From Lysobacteraceae bacterium (GTDB taxonomy: Bacteria > Pseudomonadota > Gammaproteobacteria > Xanthomonadales > Xanthomonadaceae), in NCBI GenBank assembly GCA_027483745.1, contig JAIXTZ010000251.1:1-5476 (forward strand): a stretch of 5,476 nucleotides of DNA, given 5' to 3'. Below are positions 1 to 5,476 of this stretch, piece by piece. A program made the translations under genes and the position numbers. The notes below the pieces were generated by a model. It did not search any database and was not told the DNA's origin. It worked only from the letters and a program-made list of their open reading frames with translations. How positions within the stretch are numbered: the first letter of the stretch is position 1; each line of letters opens with the position of its first letter.

Positions 1-1
1 C

Positions 2-29
2 ACTATACAGCAGTTTCGAAGTTCGTCAA
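2..29 (-). promoter_or_regulatory. sigma70-type promoter firing left, out of the window
   Basis: Read on the minus strand, a -35 hexamer TTGACG (bases 24-29) and a -10 hexamer TATAGT (bases 2-7) are separated by 16 nt. Each hexamer matches consensus at 5 of 6 positions. The start of transcription would fall about 5 bases beyond the left edge, so the transcript is not visible. The segment upstream of the -35 on that strand (bases 30-55) is fairly A/T-rich for this genome, so a weak UP element is possible. A near-consensus promoter is typical of a stable RNA gene or a highly expressed housekeeping gene. Which of these it drives is inference. Confidence 0.5.
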
Positions 30-108
30 CACCGTAAAGCGCAAACTTTCTTCTCAACCCCCCTCCGCCGGCCACCCCGTTTCCGGGCCACCCAGCGAAG
101 GGGCGCGA

Positions 109-138
109 ACTATAGGCAAACCAACGGGGGCATTGCAA
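109..138 (-). promoter_or_regulatory. possible second leftward promoter
   Basis: On the minus strand, TATAGT (bases 109-114) lies 18 nt downstream of TTGCAA (bases 133-138). The -10 is good, the -35 matches only 4 of 6 positions, and the spacer is slightly long. If real, it would be a tandem upstream promoter for the same leftward gene as the promoter at 2-29. The TATAGG read on the plus strand at 111-116 has no usable -35, so the minus-strand reading is preferred. The evidence is weak. Confidence 0.2.
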
Positions 139-247
139 GCCTCTCGAATCAACCAACTTCAGCGAGTGGCGAATGAATCATGCCAACGCGGCGGAACCGC
201 AGCGTCGACCTAGAATCGCGCACACCCATCAGGACTATGGACAACGC

Positions 248-715
248 ATGCGCATTCGCCCCCTGCCGCCGCTACTCGCCTTGGCTGCCGCTCTTTTCGC
301 AACCGCATGCAGCGGCTCCGGGGGACGACACTGGGTGGAAGTGGGCGGGCAACGCTTCGACGTGGAACTGGCCGATGACTTCGAGGAGCGAGCGCGCGGC
401 CTGATGTATCGCGAGTCCATTCCTGCGGACCACGGGATGCTCTTCGTCCATGAACGCGAGGAGCCTCTCGCATACTGGATGAAGAACACCAAGATCCCCC
501 TCGACATCCTCTACTTCGATGCGGAGCGGAAGCTGGTGTCGATCCAGCGCGGGGTGCCGACGTGCATGGCGGGCGATCGCTGCCCGAACTACCCCAGTCG
601 CGGCCCCGCGAAGTACGTGCTTGAACTCAATGCGGGGCGTTCCGACGCGTTGAACCTGAAGCCCGGCGATGAAATCACTTTTTCCGGCGACATCCCGGAA
701 ACCGGACAGCCCTGA
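248..715 (+). CDS. DUF192 family lipoprotein
   Basis: This encodes a 155-residue exported protein of the DUF192 family (Pfam PF02643), whose biochemical role is not established. The first 20 residues look like a lipoprotein signal peptide: RIRP, then a hydrophobic Leu/Ala stretch, then LFATAC with the candidate lipidated Cys21. Ser22 at +2 would favour the outer membrane. The residue at -3 is Ala rather than the usual Leu, so the lipobox is not perfect. The family signature follows: ERARGLMYRE (47-56), GMLF (63-66), WMKNT (77-81), PLDILYFD (84-91), two cysteines (106 and 112), and GPAKYVLELNAG (119-130). An in-frame ATG at 173 would add 25 polar residues in front of the signal peptide, so the ATG at 248 is preferred; it has a weak GGA 6 nt upstream. 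The gene stands alone on its strand and converges with rubredoxin. The family call is firm; the start is likely. Confidence 0.9.
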   Translation: MRIRPLPPLLALAAALFATACSGSGGRHWVEVGGQRFDVELADDFEERARGLMYRESIPADHGMLFVHEREEPLAYWMKNTKIPLDILYFDAERKLVSIQRGVPTCMAGDRCPNYPSRGPAKYVLELNAGRSDALNLKPGDEITFSGDIPETGQP

Positions 716-764
716 CCACGCCTTCAAGACGCAACCCCGCCGAGCCCCGGTCCCTCCCCTTCCC

Positions 765-947
765 TCAGGCCTGCACCATCTCGAAGTCCGCCTTTGAGAC
801 GCCGCATTCCGGGCATTGCCAGTCGTCCGGGATATCCGCCCAGCGTGTACCGGGCGCAATACCCTCGGAGGGAAGGCCCTCGGCCTCGTCGTAGACAAAG
901 CCGCAGACGACGCAGACCCAGGTGGTGTAGGCGGCAGAGGTAGGCAT
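765..947 (-). CDS. rubredoxin
   Basis: This encodes a 60-residue cytoplasmic one-iron electron carrier. Four cysteines in the standard pair of motifs bind the iron: CVVCG (Cys12, Cys15) and CPECG (Cys45, Cys48). The family's aromatic core and linker are present: [24 protein letters not shown] and a closing KADFEMV. The length is normal for a free-standing rubredoxin. An in-frame GTG at 993-995 would add 16 residues with no rubredoxin homology. The ATG at 945-947 is chosen because the domain begins 9 residues after it, although neither start has a good ribosome-binding site. Partners in this group include rubredoxin reductase, monooxygenases and oxidative-stress enzymes; none lies in the window. 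It is transcribed divergently from thiE across 65 bases and ends 49 bases from the converging DUF192 gene, with no clear terminator hairpin between them. Confidence 0.95.
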   Translation of the reverse strand: MPTSAAYTTWVCVVCGFVYDEAEGLPSEGIAPGTRWADIPDDWQCPECGVSKADFEMVQA

Positions 948-1012
948 GGCTTGAGGAGGATCCGTGGAGTGCCTGAAGCCTGCCACGGCGCACACGTCCT
1001 GACGAGTACGAT
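948..1012. promoter_or_regulatory. divergent rubredoxin-thiE intergenic region
   Basis: These 65 bases must hold promoters for rubredoxin (leftward) and for the thiE run (rightward) unless transcripts enter from elsewhere. No hexamer pair with good spacing is visible in either direction. The only clear structure is an inverted repeat, CCGTGG (962-967) and CCACGG (983-988), with 15 bases between; it could be an operator or a small hairpin in either transcript. An AGGAGG at 955-960 is on the plus strand and is not placed to serve a start codon. Confidence 0.35.
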
Positions 1013-1678
1013 GTGAATATGACGTTGCGCGGCCTTTACCTCATCACCCCGGACGACGACGACGGCGATCGGCTCCTGGCGCGCGTCGCCTCCGTCCTTC
1101 CAGCCAAGCCGGCCCTTCTGCAATACCGGAACAAGCGAGCCGACGCACGGCGGCGTTTCGACCAAGCGCGTGCACTGAAGGCTCTGTGCGATTCCGCGTG
1201 CGTGCCACTCATCATCAATGATGACTGGCGTCTCGCCTTGGATGTGGCGGCCGCGGGCGCACACCTCGGCGAGGATGATGGGGACCTCGCCGACGCCCGC
1301 CGCGACGCCCCCGGGTTGCTGTTGGGAGCGTCCTGCTACAACGATTTCGCCCTGGCGGAACGCGCCGTCGCGGCCGGTGCCGACTACATCGCCTTTGGCG
1401 CCTTCTTCCCCACGCTTACCAAAGCCACGACGCGTCGCGCCTCGCGGGAGGTGCTTGCCGCCGCGGCATCGCTTCGCCGGCCGCGGGTGGCCATCGGCGG
1501 TCTGACACCGGACAATGCCGCGGCATTGGTCGGCGCGGGCGCCGATCTGCTGGCCGTGGTCGGCGCGGTCTTCGATTCGCCCGATCCCCTAGCCACAGCG
1601 CGACGCTTCCGTGCGTTGTTCGACGCCCCCTCCCCGGCGATCGCCTCGCCTCCGGCTGACGGCGCCCCTCTCTCCTGA
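1013..1678 (+). CDS. thiE: thiamine-phosphate synthase ThiE
   Basis: ThiE joins the pyrimidine HMP-PP to the thiazole phosphate carboxylate, releasing pyrophosphate and CO2, to give thiamine monophosphate in the cytoplasm. The 221-residue TIM-barrel protein has the family landmarks in order: QYRNK (37-41), which binds the pyrimidine and pyrophosphate; IINDD (67-71) and HLGEDD (84-89), whose Asp residues coordinate Mg; GASCYND (105-111); [10 protein letters not shown] (128-137), with the Thr-x-Thr-Lys that contacts phosphate; and [10 protein letters not shown] (159-168), the phosphate-binding loop. It has a C-terminal tail of about 18 residues rich in Pro and Ala. The start is GTG at 1013 with a weak GAG 6 nt upstream; ATG at 1019 would shorten it by two residues. 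No TPP riboswitch is visible upstream. hemL follows 13 bases after its stop, so co-transcription is likely. The function is confident from the intact motifs. Confidence 0.95.
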   Translation: MNMTLRGLYLITPDDDDGDRLLARVASVLPAKPALLQYRNKRADARRRFDQARALKALCDSACVPLIINDDWRLALDVAAAGAHLGEDDGDLADARRDAPGLLLGASCYNDFALAERAVAAGADYIAFGAFFPTLTKATTRRASREVLAAAASLRRPRVAIGGLTPDNAAALVGAGADLLAVVGAVFDSPDPLATARRFRALFDAPSPAIASPPADGAPLS

Positions 1679-1691
1679 TTCGATGCTTCCC

Positions 1692-2987
1692 ATGAATACC
1701 GACACCAGCCATGCCCTCTACACCCGCGCCCTCGACCTGATGCCGGGTGGCGTCAATTCGCCAGTGCGCGCCTTCAAGTCCGTGGGTGGCGAGCCGTTCT
1801 TCGCAAAACGCGCGAAAGGCGCTTGGATCGAAGACGTGGACGGCAACCGTTACGTCGACTACATCGGCAGCTGGGGCCCGATGATCGCTGGCCATGCGCG
1901 GGAGGAAGTGCTCGACGCGATCCGGGAGGTGATGGTCGACGGCACCAGCTTCGGCGTGCCGAATGCGCTCGAAGTCACGATGGCCGAAGAGATCACCCGA
2001 ATCGTGCCCAGCTGCGAGATGGTGCGGATGGTCAACTCGGGCACCGAGGCGACCCTGTCCGCCATCCGCCTCGCGCGTGGGGCGACCGGCCGTAATCGCA
2101 TCGTCAAGTTCGAGGGCTGCTACCACGGCCACGGCGACAGCTTCCTCGTGAAGGCCGGCTCCGGCGCGCTGACCTTCGGCCTGCCGAACTCGCCAGGGGT
2201 ACCGAAGGCGCTGGCCGACCTGACGCTCACCCTGCCCTTCAACGATTTCGCCGCCGCCACGGCGCTGTTCGACGAGGTGGGCGCCGACATCGCTGGCGTC
2301 ATCGTCGAGCCGGTGGTGGGCAACGCCAACTGCATCCCGCCGGAACCCGGCTACCTCGAGCACCTGCGCGCGCTCTGCACGGAGCACGGCGCACTGCTGA
2401 TTTTCGACGAGGTGATGACCGGATTCCGCGTCTCGCTGGGGGGCGCGCAGCAGCTGTATGGCGTGCAGCCCGACATCAGCACCTTCGGCAAGATCATCGG
2501 TGGCGGCATGCCGGTGGGTGCCTACGGTGGTCGCGCCGAGCTGATGCGGCAGATCGCGCCGGCCGGCCCGATTTACCAAGCCGGCACGCTAAGCGGCAAT
2601 CCGGTGGCGATGGCCGCTGGGCTCGCGACGTTGAAGATCATCCAGCAGCCGGGTTTCTATACCGACCTCGCCAAGACCACCGACACGCTGGTGTCCGGCT
2701 TCCAGGCCGCAGCCGACGAAGCCGGCGTCGCATTCTCGACGCGCCATGTCTGCGCGATGTTCGGGCTGTACTTCACGGCCGAGCGGGTGACCAGCTTCGA
2801 GCAGGCCAAGGCCGCCGACACCGCGCGGTTCAACCGCTTCTTCCACGCCATGCTGAAGCGCGGCGTCTACCTCGCGCCCTCGGCCTTCGAGGCCGGCTTC
2901 GTCTCGTCGATGCACGGCGATGCCGAGATCGCGCACACGCTGGAGGCCGCGCGCGCGGCCTTCCGCGAGGTCGCCGCGGCCGCATGA
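1692..2987 (+). CDS. hemL: glutamate-1-semialdehyde 2,1-aminomutase HemL
   Basis: HemL is a cytoplasmic PLP enzyme that moves the amino group of glutamate-1-semialdehyde to give 5-aminolevulinate. This is the last step of the C5 route to heme and other tetrapyrroles, after glutamyl-tRNA reductase HemA. The 431-residue length matches the family (about 426-430). Visible landmarks are [11 protein letters not shown] near the N-terminus, [18 protein letters not shown] (phosphate binding), [20 protein letters not shown] (the mobile active-site loop), FDEVMTGFR (its Asp pairs with the pyridine nitrogen), [17 protein letters not shown] with Schiff-base Lys267, and AGTLSGNP. All are intact. The ATG at 1692 gives the usual N-terminus. 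ATG at 1683 adds three residues, and a GTG at 1611 would overlap thiE by 68 bases and adds non-homologous sequence. Neither ATG has a clear Shine-Dalgarno. The stop overlaps the next start as ATGA. Confidence 0.97.
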   Translation: MNTDTSHALYTRALDLMPGGVNSPVRAFKSVGGEPFFAKRAKGAWIEDVDGNRYVDYIGSWGPMIAGHAREEVLDAIREVMVDGTSFGVPNALEVTMAEEITRIVPSCEMVRMVNSGTEATLSAIRLARGATGRNRIVKFEGCYHGHGDSFLVKAGSGALTFGLPNSPGVPKALADLTLTLPFNDFAAATALFDEVGADIAGVIVEPVVGNANCIPPEPGYLEHLRALCTEHGALLIFDEVMTGFRVSLGGAQQLYGVQPDISTFGKIIGGGMPVGAYGGRAELMRQIAPAGPIYQAGTLSGNPVAMAAGLATLKIIQQPGFYTDLAKTTDTLVSGFQAAADEAGVAFSTRHVCAMFGLYFTAERVTSFEQAKAADTARFNRFFHAMLKRGVYLAPSAFEAGFVSSMHGDAEIAHTLEAARAAFREVAAAA

Positions 2988-3625
2988 CGCCGAGACCGCG
3001 CCCGAAGCTGGTGGTATTCGACCTCGACGACGTGCTCGTCGAGTACCAGCGCGAGCGGCGCATCGAGGCCTTGGCCCGGGCGGTCGGCGCGCCGCCGGCC
3101 ACGGTGCAGGAGGCATTGTTCAAGAGCGGGCTGGAGACGAAGAACGACCGAGGCGAGCTCGGCCTCGAGGATTACCTCGACGCCGTGCGCCGCCGCCACG
3201 GCCTCGACATCCCGTTGGACGCGTTCATCGATGCACGCCGGCAGAGCATGCGGCTGCGCCGCGACGTGCTGGGCCTCGCCGAACGCATCGCCCCGCAGAC
3301 GACGCTGGCGCTGTTCACCAACAACGGCCAGTGGCTCGGGAGGCAACTGCCGAAGTTCTTCCCGGAGCTACGCCCATTGTTCGGCACGCGGATGATCACC
3401 ACGGGCCAGCTCGGATTGACCAAGCCCGACCCGCAAGCCTTTTTCGCGTGCCTGTCGACGCTCGGCTACTCGCCTGCCTCGGCCCTGATGATCGACGACC
3501 GTGCCGACAACGTCGCCGGGGCGCACAGCGCCGGCCTCGATGCCATCCACTACACCTCGCCCCCGCAGCTCGCCGGTGAGCTGCTGCGCCGGGGCTTCGA
3601 CCTGGAACCCGTCCATGCGCCCTGA
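2984..3625 (+). CDS. HAD-superfamily phosphatase, subfamily IA-like
   Basis: This encodes a 213-residue cytoplasmic hydrolase of the haloacid dehalogenase superfamily, most likely a small-molecule phosphatase; the substrate is unknown. All four HAD motifs are present: FDLDDVL (12-18), with nucleophile Asp13 and acid/base Asp15; FTNNG (111-115), where Thr112 takes the motif II position; Lys147 in LTKPDP; and IDDRADN (170-176), whose acidic residues bind Mg. The helical segment between motifs I and II (about residues 20-100) fits a C1 cap, as in YihX-type glucose-1-phosphate phosphatases. The start ATG overlaps the hemL stop by 4 bases and the 3' end overlaps the next gene by 11 bases, so it is probably translationally coupled on both sides. 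Its place between two PLP enzymes and after thiE suggests a phosphorylated cofactor, intermediate or damaged metabolite as substrate, which is inference only. The family call is firm. Confidence 0.87.
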   Translation: MTPRPRPKLVVFDLDDVLVEYQRERRIEALARAVGAPPATVQEALFKSGLETKNDRGELGLEDYLDAVRRRHGLDIPLDAFIDARRQSMRLRRDVLGLAERIAPQTTLALFTNNGQWLGRQLPKFFPELRPLFGTRMITTGQLGLTKPDPQAFFACLSTLGYSPASALMIDDRADNVAGAHSAGLDAIHYTSPPQLAGELLRRGFDLEPVHAP

Positions 3626-4754
3626 CCTGCGTTTCGAAACCCTCGCCGTCCACGCCGGCGGCGAGGCCGATGCCCACAACGGCGCCGTCGCGCCGCCGCT
3701 GCACCTGTCGACCACGTTCAAGCACGGCCCCGCGGCCGAACGACTGGCGGGTTATGAATACCAGCGCGAAGGCAACCCGACGCAGGACCGTCTCGAAACC
3801 GCGCTCGCCGCCCTCGATGGGGGCGAAGCGGCGCTGGCCTATGGTTCGGGCATGGCGGCGATGACGGCCGCGCTGGAGTGCCTGCCGGCCGGAAGCGAGG
3901 TGCTGATCCCCGAGGACTGCTACGCCGGCCTGCGTTCGCTGGGCGCGGAGTTCCTGCCCGAACGCGGTGTGACGGTGCGCCGCGTCGACCAATGCGATGC
4001 CGCCGCCGTGGCCGCGGCGATGACGCCCGCCGTGCGGATGATCTGGGCCGAGACGCCGTCGAACCCGCAGCTGCGCATCGCCGATCTCGCCGCGCTCTCG
4101 GCGATCGCGAAGCAGCACGGGGCGCTGCTGGCGGTGGACAACACCTTCGCCACGCCGGCCCTGCAGCGGCCGATCGCGCTGGGCGCCGACCTGGTGATGC
4201 ACTCGACCACCAAATACATGGGGGGCCACAGCGACGTGATGGGCGGCGCTCTGGTGTTCGCGAAGCGCGATGCGCTGTTCGAGAAAGCCGCGCATCGTCG
4301 CCACATCACCGGAAACATCCTCGCGCCGTTCTCGGCCTGGCTGACGCTGCGCGGCCTGCGCTCGCTGCCGGCCCGAATGGCTTGGCACTGCGCGAACGCC
4401 CGTCGCGTGGCCGAGTTCCTCGCCGGCCAGCCGGCGGTCGAAACGGTCTATTGGCCCGGCCTGCCCACCCACCGCAACCACGCCATCGCGGCGCGGCAGA
4501 TGCGCGACTTCGGTGGCATGGTCTCGGTGACGTTAAAGGATGGGCGCGAGGCCGCGCTGGCCTTCGCCGGCGCCGTCGAAGTGTTCACCAACGCCACGTC
4601 TCTGGGCGGCGTCGAGTCGCTGATCGAGCACCGGGCGTCGGTCGAGGGCCCGAACCCGGTGTCGCCGCCGGGCCTGCTGCGCCTGAGCGTGGGCCTGGAG
4701 CACGGCGACGATCTGGTCGCCGACCTCCAGCGCGGTATCGCGGCGCTGCGCTGA
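3615..4754 (+). CDS. Cys/Met-metabolism PLP enzyme (cystathionine gamma-synthase or gamma-lyase type)
   Basis: This 379-residue cytoplasmic enzyme acts in transsulfuration, either making cystathionine from an activated homoserine and cysteine or cleaving it to cysteine and 2-oxobutyrate. Family residues are intact: YEYQREGNPT (47-56), whose Tyr49 and Arg51 bind the partner subunit's PLP phosphate; GSGMAAM (77-83); DCYAG with stacking Tyr103; AVDNTFATP with Asp175; HSTTKYMGGHSD with Schiff-base Lys200; SLGGVESLIEH (329-339); and LLRLSVGLE with carboxylate-binding Arg356. Glu48 and Glu334 are at positions that are both Glu in yeast cystathionine gamma-lyase, whereas E. coli MetB has Asp at the first; this mildly favours lyase. 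The usual P-A-S-M-T-H after the IEH motif is replaced by RASVEGPNP. ATG 3615 gives the usual N-terminus, has GGA 8 nt upstream, and overlaps the HAD gene by 11 bases. The family is certain; the exact reaction is not. Confidence 0.87.
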   Translation: MRPDLRFETLAVHAGGEADAHNGAVAPPLHLSTTFKHGPAAERLAGYEYQREGNPTQDRLETALAALDGGEAALAYGSGMAAMTAALECLPAGSEVLIPEDCYAGLRSLGAEFLPERGVTVRRVDQCDAAAVAAAMTPAVRMIWAETPSNPQLRIADLAALSAIAKQHGALLAVDNTFATPALQRPIALGADLVMHSTTKYMGGHSDVMGGALVFAKRDALFEKAAHRRHITGNILAPFSAWLTLRGLRSLPARMAWHCANARRVAEFLAGQPAVETVYWPGLPTHRNHAIAARQMRDFGGMVSVTLKDGREAALAFAGAVEVFTNATSLGGVESLIEHRASVEGPNPVSPPGLLRLSVGLEHGDDLVADLQRGIAALR

Positions 4755-5174
4755 TTACCAGCGCCCGACGTTAGGCATCGACACCCAGGGCTCGCGCGGG
4801 GGCAGCGCCGCGCCGACCTGCAGCAGCTCGATCGAGATCTGGTCCGGGGAGCGCACGAAAGCCATGCGACCGTCGCGCGGCGGGCGGTTGATCACGACGC
4901 CGTGCGCCTGCAGGCGCTCGCAGGCCGCATAGATGTCGTCGACGGCGAAGGCGAGGTGGCCGAAGTTCCGGGCCGAGCCGTAGTCCTCGTCGTCGTAATT
5001 GAACGTGAGCTCGACTTCCGATTCCGGATTCGCCGGGGCGGCGAGGTAGACGAGAGTGAAGCGGCCTTCGGGGTAGTCCTTGCGGCGGGTTTCGACGAGG
5101 CCGAGCGCGTCGCGGTAGAAGCGGATCGAGGCCTCGAGGTCGCGGACGCGGACCATGGCGTGCAGGTAACGCAT
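4755..5174 (-). CDS. gloA: glyoxalase I / lactoylglutathione lyase (VOC family)
   Basis: This 139-residue cytoplasmic metalloenzyme probably isomerises the methylglyoxal-glutathione hemithioacetal to S-lactoylglutathione, the first step of methylglyoxal detoxification. Its two VOC half-modules carry all four metal ligands expected from E. coli GloA: His5 (LHAMVRV), Glu55 (VELTFNY), His73 (FGHLAFAV) and Glu116 (ISIELLQ). The compact size resembles the Ni-type bacterial enzymes. Two differences from E. coli GloA are visible. The loop after VINRPPRDG is about 4-5 residues shorter, and the usual PDGYKIEL is PDQISIEL. The protein also ends in an REPWVSMPNVGRW tail. The ATG at 5172-5174 begins exactly at the canonical MRxLH; upstream in-frame codons have no homology. 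A weak AAAGAG lies about 13 nt upstream. It follows the SDR gene by 32 bases, probably in one operon, and its stop abuts the stop of the PLP enzyme gene. Confidence 0.85.
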   Translation of the reverse strand: MRYLHAMVRVRDLEASIRFYRDALGLVETRRKDYPEGRFTLVYLAAPANPESEVELTFNYDDEDYGSARNFGHLAFAVDDIYAACERLQAHGVVINRPPRDGRMAFVRSPDQISIELLQVGAALPPREPWVSMPNVGRW

Positions 5175-5206
5175 ATGGCGTGGTGCTCTTTTCGGAAAAC
5201 GGGGAA

Positions 5207-5476
5207 TCAGAGGAAGAGGTCGGGCGAGAGCGGCTTCGACGGATCCACCGCGTAGCGCGTGAAGTCGGTCTCGCCGGCGTCGCGCAGCACGTCCTCGTCG
5301 ATCAGGAAACGGCCGTGGAAGCCGCGGGCCTCGCGGCACAGCACCGCATGGGCGGCCTCGGCGACGATGGCCGGCGTGCGGCAGCCGGAGACATCGATGC
5401 CGGGGATCATGTTCAGCGCGTCGGTGGCGATGACGGTCTTCGGCCAGAGGGCATTGACCGCCACGCCCTGCGGGCC
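5207..5476 (-). CDS. short-chain dehydrogenase, HSDL2-like, C-terminal part (cut by window edge)
   Basis: Only the last 89 residues are in the window; the reading frame stays open to the right edge, so the Rossmann nucleotide-binding motif and the Ser-Tyr-Lys catalytic residues lie outside. The visible part starts GPQGVAVNALWPKT, the SDR segment after the catalytic helix. It continues through RTPAIVAEAAHAV, FHGRFLIDEDVL and a C-terminal YAVDPSKPLSPDLFL. This pattern closely resembles the SDR domain of human HSDL2 and its bacterial relatives, which are NAD(P)-dependent oxidoreductases of poorly defined substrate linked to lipid metabolism. It is upstream of the glyoxalase gene on the same strand with 32 bases between, so they may be co-transcribed. 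The SDR assignment is firm from this fragment; the substrate cannot be inferred. Confidence 0.85.
   Translation of the reverse strand, partial: GPQGVAVNALWPKTVIATDALNMIPGIDVSGCRTPAIVAEAAHAVLCREARGFHGRFLIDEDVLRDAGETDFTRYAVDPSKPLSPDLFL

Noticed and set aside
55..80. C-rich run (G-rich on the minus strand) as a possible G-quadruplex
   Set aside because: The G tracts are uneven (two of them only two bases long), and short G/C runs are expected in a genome of this composition.
716..764. Intrinsic terminator between the converging DUF192 and rubredoxin genes
   Set aside because: No stable hairpin followed by a T-run is visible in either direction; the segment is mostly C-rich.
948..1012. TPP riboswitch in front of thiE
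   Set aside because: The spacer is only 65 bases and lacks the conserved CUGAGA and GGAUAAUGCCAGCG-like thi-box elements.
272..1264. A 330-codon minus-strand frame covering DUF192, rubredoxin and thiE
   Set aside because: It crosses three supported genes, on both strands, and has no recognisable features.
1416..2579. A 387-codon open frame on the minus strand across hemL and the end of thiE
   Set aside because: It is antisense to genes with intact catalytic motifs, has composition typical of G+C-rich shadow frames (runs of Arg, His, Gly and Ala) and shows no recognisable domain.
3396..4481. A 361-codon minus-strand frame opposite the HAD and PLP enzyme genes
   Set aside because: It is a shadow frame rich in Arg, Gly and His with no motif, fully explained by the two genes on the plus strand.
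3878..4774. A 298-codon plus-strand frame inside the PLP enzyme gene
   Set aside because: It is out of frame with a well-conserved enzyme and Arg/Ala-rich without domain signature. It is not evidence for a frameshift, because the real frame is intact to its stop.
1..5476. Mobile element, CRISPR array, toxin-antitoxin, defence or biosynthetic gene cluster
   Set aside because: All coding space is taken by recognisable housekeeping or metabolic genes; no transposase, direct-repeat array, tRNA-associated integration site or cargo-like gene is seen.

Overview
This is an ordinary, gene-dense chromosomal segment of high G+C content. It most likely comes from a gammaproteobacterium of the Xanthomonadales (Lysobacterales). 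Three things point there: the HemL sequence closely resembles what I recall of Xanthomonas HemL; a rubredoxin gene is divergent from thiE, which is followed directly by hemL, an arrangement I associate with xanthomonads; and the glyoxalase ends in a PWxSMPN-type tail that I associate with that group. The taxonomic call is from memory and was not tested by a search.

Layout. Bases 1-247 are non-coding if the first gene starts at 248. They hold a good sigma70-type promoter on the minus strand at the very left edge, firing out of the window. Bases 248-715 (+) encode a DUF192 lipoprotein. It converges with a small rubredoxin gene at 765-947 (-). A 65-base divergent spacer separates rubredoxin from a tightly packed plus-strand run: thiE (1013-1678), hemL (1692-2987), a HAD-family phosphatase (2984-3625) and a Cys/Met-metabolism PLP enzyme of the cystathionine gamma-synthase/gamma-lyase type (3615-4754). 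The gaps in this run are 13 nt, then overlaps of 4 nt and 11 nt, so it is probably one transcript with translational coupling. On the minus strand, a glyoxalase I gene (4755-5174) sits stop-to-stop against the PLP enzyme gene with no bases between. It lies 32 bases downstream of the 3' part of a short-chain dehydrogenase resembling HSDL2 (5207-5476), which runs off the right edge.

How the genes work together. The plus-strand run is biosynthetic: thiamine phosphate synthesis, 5-aminolevulinate synthesis for heme, and sulfur amino acid metabolism. Two of its four enzymes use PLP, and an uncharacterised small-molecule phosphatase lies between those two. The minus-strand pair looks like carbonyl or aldehyde metabolism and detoxification. 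I see no mobile element, CRISPR array, phage gene, defence island or tRNA gene, and nothing that amounts to a new system. The points worth a second look are the outward promoter, the thiE-hemL-HAD-PLP enzyme coupling, and subfamily features of the PLP enzyme and the glyoxalase.
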